A DNA stretch of 64,000 bases, taken from Saccharopolyspora hordei. Lineage in GTDB: Bacteria > Actinomycetota > Actinomycetes > Mycobacteriales > Pseudonocardiaceae. Position numbers and translations under genes: made by a program. The number at the start of each line of letters is the position of its first letter. Positions within the stretch are counted from its first letter, which is position 1. The notes under the pieces were generated by a model. That model did not search any database, was not told the origin of the DNA, and saw only the letters and a program-made list of their open reading frames with translations. Location of the stretch: positions 2,331,001 to 2,395,000 of the forward strand of contig NZ_JACCFJ010000001.1 in the NCBI RefSeq assembly GCF_013410345.1. The letters are read 5' to 3'. This document shows positions 7,659 to 14,263 of this stretch, piece by piece.

Positions 7659-7970
7659 ATGATCTACGTGCTCGTGATGGGGCCCGGCGTCGTGGTCGTG
7701 GACTTGCGTTTGTGGGGGAAGCAGCGCGGTCTTGGTGGCGGAATCCTGTACCGGTTGGTGTGCCACGGATTGTCTGCTGCGGCCGCGGTTCGGGTGTTGT
7801 GGCGAGATGTGCTTTCACTCCGTTTGCGAGAAAGGCTGGCCGCGGGGTTGGGCTTGTCAGAGGCCGAGGCGTGTGCGGTGCTGGAGTTGTGGGCCTCGTT
7901 GCACGATGTCGGAAAACTGACGCCGTCGTTCCGAAGGCAAGGACAGGTGCCGCCAGGGTGCGGACGATGA
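7659..7970 (+). pseudogene. truncated second cas3 (HD-domain N-terminus only)
   Basis: The frame begins like a Cas3 N-terminus (VDLRLWGKQRGLGG), continues with the first HD-domain helix LVCHGLSAAAAV, and reaches the HD motif SLHDVGKLTPSF before losing similarity at about 7945 and stopping at 7970. Only about 95-104 of the usual 800-950 codons remain, with no helicase domain. Possible starts are ATG 7659 or ATG 7677. It is on the opposite strand to the complete cas3 at 14260-16677 and clearly differs from it in sequence, so it is the remains of another I-E system and not a local duplicate. The DNA between 7970 and 8126 has no recognisable cas sequence. Confidence 0.75.
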
Positions 7971-8125
7971 TTCGTCAGACACGAACGTCGCGCACGGGCC
8001 GGCGAGGGTCCGCTAACAGTCGGCGTGCTTGGTCTCCGCTGCAGGGTGAGTCGGCCTAGCTGGCGTTGAGGGATGCTACGAATCCGTAGATCGGAAGTGT
8101 CGGTGGTTCCTGGCAACCTGCAGAC

Positions 8126-9076
8126 GTGCCGATCGTTGACCAGGCTCGACGTTCTACGAGTGTGTTGTCCTGCTTGCTTGATGACAGGTTGCCCCACCGT
8201 GGTGCCATAGAGGATGGCTGGAGGGAAGCGCTTCGAGCTGCTCCGGGTCCGGATTGCGGTTTGCGCGAGAGATGGGACGACGTCGGGAGGGCCCTGGAGC
8301 TCCGCATCGGCCTTGATCTCTGCCGACACCCAGAACCTGCCGGGTTGCTGTCGTACCTTCCTCCGACGCGGTACGCAGACCTGCTGAAAGCCGTCGGTAT
8401 GCGGCGGGAGGAGGCTCGTTGCTCGCCAGCTGCACGCACCGGTGATCCGCTCGCGATGGACTGGGTACGGGTCGATTCGCAGGTCGTCGACGAGGAGCAG
8501 GAACGGCGTGCACTCGAGACTTGTCTGGATCTCATGGAGGTCAGGGACCTGGCTCACACGCATCCGGACTGGGCGGTCGAACGACGTCGATCCGTCTTCA
8601 CCAAGATCATGAAGAGTGGTCCTCTCGGGGCCGATGCCGAAGCGAGGGACGCTCTTGGCAAAGCGTGGGCGCAATACCTGGAGCACGGGCGCGAGAATTT
8701 CCATCGATTGGGATCTCGCGTCCTCGTGTCTCCCGAGATCGCGAGTGGTTTCGGGATAGCTGATCTCGTCGTCGGTGATGCGCTGGTCGATGTCAAGATC
8801 GCCAGAGGTTCCGCTCCTCCGGTGGGTGAGTGGTTGCGGCAGCTCCTCGGTTACCTGCTTCTGGACTGGGACGACGTGTTGGGCATCGGCACGCTGAGTG
8901 TGTACGCGGGCTGGCAGGGAGTCATGCTGACTTGCCCGGTGGATGAGCTGCTCGCAACTGCGAGTCCCGGGCCCACTCCTACTCTGGCTGGGCTGCGTGA
9001 TGAGTTCCGCGCTGCCTTGCGTCCTGAGTTCCTCTCGTTCCTCACCAGCGGACGCCGCCACTCATCACAACGCTGA
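8126..9076 (+). CDS. PD-(D/E)XK-like nuclease, actinobacterial hypothetical family
   Basis: A 316-residue soluble protein. The N-terminal half (LLDDRLPHRGAIEDGW, then ELRIGLDLCRHPEP) resembles a family of actinobacterial hypothetical proteins seen in accessory regions. The C-terminal half has a restriction-nuclease-fold signature: FGIADLVVGDALVDVKIA puts an Asp at about residue 213 and an Asp-x-Lys at 222-224. A QLLGYLLLDW helix and a short strand pair follow. Function as a DNase is inferred, and the substrate is unknown. The start is GTG 8126, with a weak ribosome binding site. It lies between the cas3 relic and the convergent cas6e, a defence context, but there is no evidence that it works with Cas proteins. 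Confidence 0.6.
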   Translation: MPIVDQARRSTSVLSCLLDDRLPHRGAIEDGWREALRAAPGPDCGLRERWDDVGRALELRIGLDLCRHPEPAGLLSYLPPTRYADLLKAVGMRREEARCSPAARTGDPLAMDWVRVDSQVVDEEQERRALETCLDLMEVRDLAHTHPDWAVERRRSVFTKIMKSGPLGADAEARDALGKAWAQYLEHGRENFHRLGSRVLVSPEIASGFGIADLVVGDALVDVKIARGSAPPVGEWLRQLLGYLLLDWDDVLGIGTLSVYAGWQGVMLTCPVDELLATASPGPTPTLAGLRDEFRAALRPEFLSFLTSGRRHSSQR

Positions 9077-9118
9077 CAGGACTCGATCGGTGGGATGCTT
9101 CGTCGTTTTGGCGATGGA

Positions 9119-9808
9119 TCAGTTGCGATGCGGTGGAGCGAGGGAGAGCAGCCCGCAGCCGTAGGATTTCGCGGGGCCGACGCCGTTGGCGACGGCCTCG
9201 ATGAAGGCATCGCGGTCGGTGATGATGAGGTGCCCGTCGTAGCGAACTGGGGAGACAGTCAGTTTGTTCAGGCGTTGACCGCTTTGGAGTCCGGTGAGTC
9301 TAGGAAAGGACGTGACGGCTACGTCGGGACGGTCGCCGGTGTCGGCTGGGATGGCGAAACCGTGCTTGGCACCTTGCTTGATCAGCCAGGTGATCTGAGC
9401 TTCCGGTTTGAGGATCGGGTAGCGGTTGTCGCGCCGGCTCACCCGGTCGGGATCGCCTTGGTCTTCGAGGCGCAGGCGCTTGGTCGGATTTCCCATCAGC
9501 CGGAAAGCGAATGACTGGCCCGGTTGAAGCGCATCGAGCAGGGGAGAGAGATCGCGGACCTCGGCCGGGCGGGAGAGGTAGCCGTCGAGGTGGTCCCAGC
9601 TCGGGCGTGTGCGGCTCTGGACGTACAGGGTGAAGCCGGTGCGCGCGGGATCCAGTCGCCACAGCACGGCGTGGTGTGTTCGTGCGGGTGTACCTGCGGT
9701 GGTGTCGGGGAACCCGGACATGATGGTGCGGTGCATCTGGTGCAGGTCGCAGTGGTCGCGGCGGAACGCGTGCGCGGTGGTGTCAGGGGTGAGTCGGCTC
9801 AGGTACAC
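9119..9808 (-). CDS. cas6e: Cas6e (Cse3) pre-crRNA endoribonuclease
   Basis: A 229-residue RAMP protein that cleaves the repeat hairpin of pre-crRNA and stays in Cascade. The catalytic His26 sits in MHRTIMSGFPD. The C-terminal glycine-rich loop is GVGPAKSYGCGLLSLAP. The GTG start at 9808 overlaps the end of cas5e by 10 nt. It is the last gene of the minus-strand interference operon and is convergent with the PD-(D/E)XK gene. A second, diverged cas6e 3' end occurs on the other strand at 16808-16954. Confidence 0.93.
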   Translation of the reverse strand: MYLSRLTPDTTAHAFRRDHCDLHQMHRTIMSGFPDTTAGTPARTHHAVLWRLDPARTGFTLYVQSRTRPSWDHLDGYLSRPAEVRDLSPLLDALQPGQSFAFRLMGNPTKRLRLEDQGDPDRVSRRDNRYPILKPEAQITWLIKQGAKHGFAIPADTGDRPDVAVTSFPRLTGLQSGQRLNKLTVSPVRYDGHLIITDRDAFIEAVANGVGPAKSYGCGLLSLAPPHRN

Positions 9809-10545
9809 GGGTGTGCTCCGGAGTGGATCAAAGCGGTGGTGAGCGGGACGTGTCCGGTGCGGACTGAGCGGCTCGTGAACAGGCGGTTCCGTGGATGGAA
9901 GGACTGAGGAACGTCCTGCCGTGGCTCAGCGAGTTCGTCGGTCGGGTCAGTGTCGATGAGGGTGCGCAAGAGGTGCTCCTGCCCTTCGGCTAGAGCCCTT
10001 CGCGCGCGCTCTCGAAGATCAGACCGGTTCTCCAGCCAGCAATGTCCTTCTAGCGTGGCCTCCAGCGATCGGTCTGCGATACCCAGGCACTCGTCGTCCG
10101 GGTGGGGAGCGACGAGAGGTCGTGCGGGTACGAAAGCTCGGCGGCCGAAGTAGAGCGGCCATCGTGGACGATGGAGTGCGGTGTGCCAGCGGACCAGTTC
10201 TTCGCGGTCGGGATGTTCGAGCACGACGAGGAACAACGCGTCGGCGAGGTAGTAGCGCTGGCTGAGGATCGTGCGGTGTTTCTTGCCCTCGGTGTTCGGC
10301 ACGTTGTTCACGGTGTGGAAGTCGCGCTCGACGATCCCTTCGCGGTCGGCGCGTACCCCCATGCGGACCGTCGCCAGACGTCTGATCGAGTCTGTGTCGT
10401 GGCGTGGTATACCAAGGGCAGCTGCCAGCAGTCCGACGATTCCAGACTTGGTGGGTTCTTGAGCGGTGTCGCGGCTCTGGAAGCGGGAGCGCAATCCCCA
10501 GGATTGCATCGGAGCGTCCAGGCACAGCGCCAAAGTGTGGGTCAT
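9799..10545 (-). CDS. cas5e: Cas5e (CasD) Cascade subunit
   Basis: A 248-residue RAMP protein that binds the 5' handle of the crRNA in Cascade. The family start LCLDAPMQSWGLRSRFQSRD, with the conserved PMQSWG, is intact. So are TKSGIVGLLAAALGI, the RDFHTVNNVPNTEGKKH region and the C-terminal HPRNRLFTSR. The ATG overlaps the stop of cas7e in ATGA. Length is normal. Confidence 0.95.
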   Translation of the reverse strand: MTHTLALCLDAPMQSWGLRSRFQSRDTAQEPTKSGIVGLLAAALGIPRHDTDSIRRLATVRMGVRADREGIVERDFHTVNNVPNTEGKKHRTILSQRYYLADALFLVVLEHPDREELVRWHTALHRPRWPLYFGRRAFVPARPLVAPHPDDECLGIADRSLEATLEGHCWLENRSDLRERARRALAEGQEHLLRTLIDTDPTDELAEPRQDVPQSFHPRNRLFTSRSVRTGHVPLTTALIHSGAHPCT

Positions 10546-11708
10546 GCGTGATCCAGTGCCGTAGCCAGGAGCCGAGAGGTGAACTCACCGACGCTGGTGA
10601 CAACGTCCGCGGTGGGCAGCGTGTCGTTACTGCAGCTGAGTGCGGCGCCGACCACCGTGCGCAAGTCCTCGGTGCCGTAGAAGTCGCGAAGTGCCTTGAA
10701 GTGTGTGAACAGTCGTTCGGTGGAGGTGCCCAGGAGGTCGGTGCCGGTCACCGGACGGAGGAAGGCGTTGGCCAGGTTCCAGGCACCGCGAGTACGTACT
10801 GTGCCGAGGAAGGTCTCGGGCATGGTGCGCGCCGCGGTCGTGCTCTGCTTCCCACCCGGAGTGGCGTGGATGAATGCTCCGAGCCACGCGCGGGCGGCCG
10901 CTGCGACGAGTTCGTCGTCGCCGTCCAAGTTCTTGGCCAGCTGGGCGAGATCGAGGTTGGCGTACCGGTAGTAGCAGGCGCTGTTGAAGTCGATCGTGCC
11001 GATCATGTCCGCCCCGGGCTCGGCATCGCGCTTGAGGTCGTCGACCGCGGTGTAGTAGTCGAATTCAGTCGTGACGGCATGTGTCGACAGAGCGTGCGCC
11101 ACCTGTGATGCGGCAGTGACGTTGAAGTCGGTGTTGTCGGCGATCATGCGACCGAACAGGGCGATGTCCGCAGCGCGGGTGGCGTCGAAGATGCGTTTGG
11201 CAGCAGCGGCGAACTCCTTGCTTGGTTTGACCTTGGCGCGCTTGGTTGGCTTGTTCGACGACTTCGTTTTCTTCTTCTTCGCCGCTTCCTCCTTCGCCTC
11301 GGTGAGCGACTTGTCGATCGCGCTCCAGTTCTGCTCGCAGAAGTTGGCGAGCAGATCGATCGCGTCCTTGCCGACGAAGAGGAGGTACTGCGTCAGCTGC
11401 GTCTGCTCTACCCCGAAGCCGAGCAAGTGCAGTGCCTCGGCAGCGATCTCTGCGGCCTTTCCGGCGTCGTGTCCGCGCTCACCGAGGACCTCTGCGGTTT
11501 TCGTGACCAGACGCTTCGTCCGGGACCCGAGGTGCGTCGGGTCCAAGCCGTGCTCAGCGAACAAGTCTCGTGCCGCTCGCTTGAGCGACTGGCTGGAGAT
11601 TCGAGCGCGCGGTACGCCGCCGAACGTCGCGCTCTTGGGTTGGCCGAGGTCGTCTCGGTTGAGGTTGCTGACGGGGAAGGACTGGAGCAGGTGCAGTTCG
11701 AGGATCAT
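10542..11708 (-). CDS. cas7e: Cas7e (Cse4) Cascade backbone subunit
   Basis: A 388-residue Cas7-family RAMP that forms the crRNA-binding backbone of Cascade. The N-terminus ELHLLQSFPVSNLNRDDLG followed by GGVPRARISSQSLKRAAR is diagnostic. A lysine-rich insert (EEAAKKKKTKSSNKPTKRAK) at about residues 138-157 is unusual. The start is the ATG at 11708, overlapping the cse2 stop as ATGA. A longer upstream frame that includes part of cse2 is not used. Confidence 0.95.
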   Translation of the reverse strand: MILELHLLQSFPVSNLNRDDLGQPKSATFGGVPRARISSQSLKRAARDLFAEHGLDPTHLGSRTKRLVTKTAEVLGERGHDAGKAAEIAAEALHLLGFGVEQTQLTQYLLFVGKDAIDLLANFCEQNWSAIDKSLTEAKEEAAKKKKTKSSNKPTKRAKVKPSKEFAAAAKRIFDATRAADIALFGRMIADNTDFNVTAASQVAHALSTHAVTTEFDYYTAVDDLKRDAEPGADMIGTIDFNSACYYRYANLDLAQLAKNLDGDDELVAAAARAWLGAFIHATPGGKQSTTAARTMPETFLGTVRTRGAWNLANAFLRPVTGTDLLGTSTERLFTHFKALRDFYGTEDLRTVVGAALSCSNDTLPTADVVTSVGEFTSRLLATALDHA

Positions 11709-12304
11709 TGGTCGCTCTCCTGGGGTTCCTTGCCGTTGTCGTCCTTGGGAGTGCTGTTGCGCTCTCGGTGGAAGTCGCGTGCCCATTTCCACCGGACATC
11801 ACGTGCGCGTTCTTCATCACGGGGGCGGCGCATCAGTGTGACCGCGTCATCGAGCAGGGCGTGGAAGTCCACGGCGATGTCGTGACTGGCCAGCAGCTGC
11901 AGTGACTGACGCAGGTGGTGCGGGAGCGCATGGGCGTCGGCGGCCAACAGTTGCCGGAGCCGCTTCTGCGCAGTGGAGCTGACTCGCTGACGGTCGAGCT
12001 CTCGCAGTGCGGTCCCAAGAGGAAGACCCGAAGACCCGTTCTGCGGATTGAGTGCGAACAAACCGGCGATGAACAGCCAGATGTGTTCCTCGTCCTGTGG
12101 GGGGCCGCACTCGAACACGGTGGCGAGGGCTTCGTTCTCGTACCGGTTCCCGGTGACCGAGCGGCGTAGCTGTGCCAGCTTTCGGCGCGCTGCCTGCGCG
12201 TCGCCTTTTTTCCCCGACGTCAAGTCGTTCGCGAGACTGCCGAGATGATCGACGAACGCCTTTCGCCGCCGTTCACGAAACGAGAGCTCATTCTCGCTCG
12301 TCAT
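11705..12304 (-). CDS. cse2: Cse2 (CasB) small Cascade subunit
   Basis: A 199-residue helical protein of the Cse2 family. Two copies line the target strand in Cascade. Characteristic features are the basic N-terminal helix FRERRRKAFVDHLGSL, the AARRKLAQLRRSV helix, the GLFALNP segment and the C-terminal DDAVTLMRRPRDEERARDVR. The chosen ATG 12304 overlaps the end of cas8e by 17 nt; an ATG at 12316 is an alternative. The stop overlaps the cas7e start (ATGA). Confidence 0.9.
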   Translation of the reverse strand: MTSENELSFRERRRKAFVDHLGSLANDLTSGKKGDAQAARRKLAQLRRSVTGNRYENEALATVFECGPPQDEEHIWLFIAGLFALNPQNGSSGLPLGTALRELDRQRVSSTAQKRLRQLLAADAHALPHHLRQSLQLLASHDIAVDFHALLDDAVTLMRRPRDEERARDVRWKWARDFHRERNSTPKDDNGKEPQESDQ

Positions 12305-13919
12305 CGTCGACTCCATGCTGTGGGAGGAATGCTGTGACCCGGTCGTCGAAGATCCGGCGTTGCTTGGAGACATTCCGTTCGAACTCCTCATGAGCACCGG
12401 CGAACTCGTAGAGGTGCCTGCCCTGTCGTTCCTGCAGTTGCGTCACCAAACGCCCAGCAGCTCTCCTGGCGATGTCGCAGGTGATGTGCTTCCACTCCAG
12501 CACAGATGCCTTCGGTGAAGTGCCGACGTTGACAGCGCGGCCCAGATCAAGCAGCAGTTCTGCGAACGGTGCAGGGAGGTGTGGCCAGTAGTCCTGGGTC
12601 AAGCCGAAGTTGTGCTTGGCGTTGCGTTTCTCCTTGGCTTCGTGTTCGGCGCGGAACGCGGCTCGGCAGTTCTCAGCCAGCCTGAGCAAAGCGTCACCAA
12701 GCTCGTCGGCGAGCGCTACGCAACTCCCCAGCACGCCACCGATCTCGGGGTTGCGAGCGTTGAGCAGTGCGGCGGGTGCCGGAACTTGCTCTTCGAGCCA
12801 GGTGTAGACCGAGCCGCCACCACTGTCATCCAGTTGCTGGCCGAACACGCGGATGGTGAACACCGCATCCCGCGGCAGCGTGCCTTCTTCGACCTGCTCG
12901 GCGACGTGGTCGAGCACGCGTGGCCGCTGATGCCGCTGCTCGTCGTCGACCAACAGCATCTCGCGCGCGTGGCGCCACACTCCGCGCAGTTCGTGCAGCC
13001 GTACGGGATTCCACGAGCCGGCATCGTCCTTCTTCTTCGAGGCGCGGTGCTCGAAGGCGGCCATGAGTTCAGCGCGGTAGAGCTCGTCACCTTTCAACGC
13101 TGTTCCTGGGGTGATCGCCACACCATCGACCGCGGTGCCATCACCGGTGGGGCGTAGCAAGACCCGGCGGGTTGGCCAGGTCAGTAGGTCGAGCCAGCCG
13201 TAGGGGAGCCGTTCGGACGGTTCCGGACCAGGGGGCGCCGCTTCCCATGCGGGCCGGTCTTCGTGCGCGGAGCTCCACGGCAAGTCATTGGCAGGGTCGT
13301 AGAGGCACGTGTTCAGCAGCAGCGTCTCCTTGAGCGTGCTGCCTTCGACGAGGACGACTCCGAACCGATTGCACAAGCCGGCCTGAGAAGTCTTCGTCTT
13401 CGTGAAAGCCGTTTTCGTGCCACCAGGGTCGTAGGACTGGACCGTCACCAGCCACCGTGCGGCCTCACCAGGAGAGAGGATCAGAGTGTCCGCAGCCGTG
13501 GTTTGGTCGAACAACGTCCCGTTGCTGCCCGCGGACCGGAAGTGCACCAGTTGCGCCGCTGATCGCGCCTCCAGTTTCCCCAACTCTGGGCACTGCAGGA
13601 AGGGGCGTTGCGCGTCGAACAGGTCGAACTCGTCTGCGTGCGCGTCGAGATAGTGATGCACCTGATCGGCTGGCAACGCAGGTGCGGTCCACAGCTCTCG
13701 CCACCGCTCTGACGTCGTCGGGCCGCCCACGGCGCGGTGCAACACCGCCAGCAAAAGCCTGTGCAACGCTGCGGTCATCGAGGCCGCCTCCGCTGCGAGC
13801 CAGCGCAGCTCGTGTGCCTGGAGGAACACGTCGCGCAGGCTCACTGTGTCCGGGCGGCCATCACAGCGGATCACTGGGATCCAGCGTTCTGTGGTGAGGT
13901 CGAAGGACGGTGTGGTCAT
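12288..13919 (-). CDS. cas8e: Cas8e (Cse1/CasA) PAM-recognising large subunit
   Basis: A 543-residue Cse1 protein, which recognises the PAM and recruits Cas3. The N-terminal FDLTTERWIPVIRCDGRPDTVSLRDVF is the family signature. The AQRPFLQCPEL and FVIR-type internal segments and a C-terminal helical bundle are present. Start ATG 13919 overlaps the stop of the 115-aa unknown gene as ATGA. A longer upstream frame lacks similarity and overlaps that gene completely. Confidence 0.93.
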   Translation of the reverse strand: MTTPSFDLTTERWIPVIRCDGRPDTVSLRDVFLQAHELRWLAAEAASMTAALHRLLLAVLHRAVGGPTTSERWRELWTAPALPADQVHHYLDAHADEFDLFDAQRPFLQCPELGKLEARSAAQLVHFRSAGSNGTLFDQTTAADTLILSPGEAARWLVTVQSYDPGGTKTAFTKTKTSQAGLCNRFGVVLVEGSTLKETLLLNTCLYDPANDLPWSSAHEDRPAWEAAPPGPEPSERLPYGWLDLLTWPTRRVLLRPTGDGTAVDGVAITPGTALKGDELYRAELMAAFEHRASKKKDDAGSWNPVRLHELRGVWRHAREMLLVDDEQRHQRPRVLDHVAEQVEEGTLPRDAVFTIRVFGQQLDDSGGGSVYTWLEEQVPAPAALLNARNPEIGGVLGSCVALADELGDALLRLAENCRAAFRAEHEAKEKRNAKHNFGLTQDYWPHLPAPFAELLLDLGRAVNVGTSPKASVLEWKHITCDIARRAAGRLVTQLQERQGRHLYEFAGAHEEFERNVSKQRRIFDDRVTAFLPQHGVDDDERE

Positions 13920-14263
13920 TCTTCGTCCTCCTCGATGCGCAGTCCGGTGACCTCGTCCACTGTGAAGCGCACTGGCCCGCTGCGGGCGGCCCCGTCGAGC
14001 ACGAGCAGATGGTGGTTGTGCAACCAACCGCTGCGCATGAAGTTGGTCGGGATCGGGAGGCCGCACACGACCTCGTAGGCACGAGGCGTGAGGTCGCTTG
14101 CGTAGACCTGCACGCTCGAATTGAGCAGTGCCTGTTGCTCGTGTTCGGTGAGGTCGTGTTCCGGGTCGAGGTCGATGGGGATGCCGTCGAGCGTTGTCGG
14201 ATGCGGTGCCCCGGGTCGCAGCAGCACGACGTCGAAGGGCTCCAGGTCGAGCGCGTCGATCAT
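13916..14263 (-). CDS. unknown 115-aa protein inside the cas operon
   Basis: A small acidic protein encoded between cas3 and cas8e. The start ATG 14263 overlaps the cas3 stop (ATGA), and its stop overlaps the cas8e start (ATGA). It is therefore translationally coupled on both sides and should be made in step with Cascade. An earlier GTG at 14278 would lie inside cas3. Residues 1-45 are Leu/Pro/Asp-rich with no motif. The second half has a beta-like pattern (AYEVVCGLPIPTNF, then SGWLHNHHLLVLDG, then VRFTVDEVTGLRI) and an acidic tail. No signal peptide, membrane helix or known Cas family is recognised. It could be a Cascade accessory, a Cas3-control factor or a stowaway. Confidence 0.8.
   Translation of the reverse strand: MIDALDLEPFDVVLLRPGAPHPTTLDGIPIDLDPEHDLTEHEQQALLNSSVQVYASDLTPRAYEVVCGLPIPTNFMRSGWLHNHHLLVLDGAARSGPVRFTVDEVTGLRIEEDEE

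Noticed and set aside
6717-7766. Long minus-strand open frames across the CRISPR array with repeated GSPPRAWRA, ITSTCVES and DHLHVRGEQ peptides
   Set aside because: These are the three translations of the 28-nt repeat. With a 61-nt period the frame shifts each unit. They are classic false proteins from a CRISPR array.
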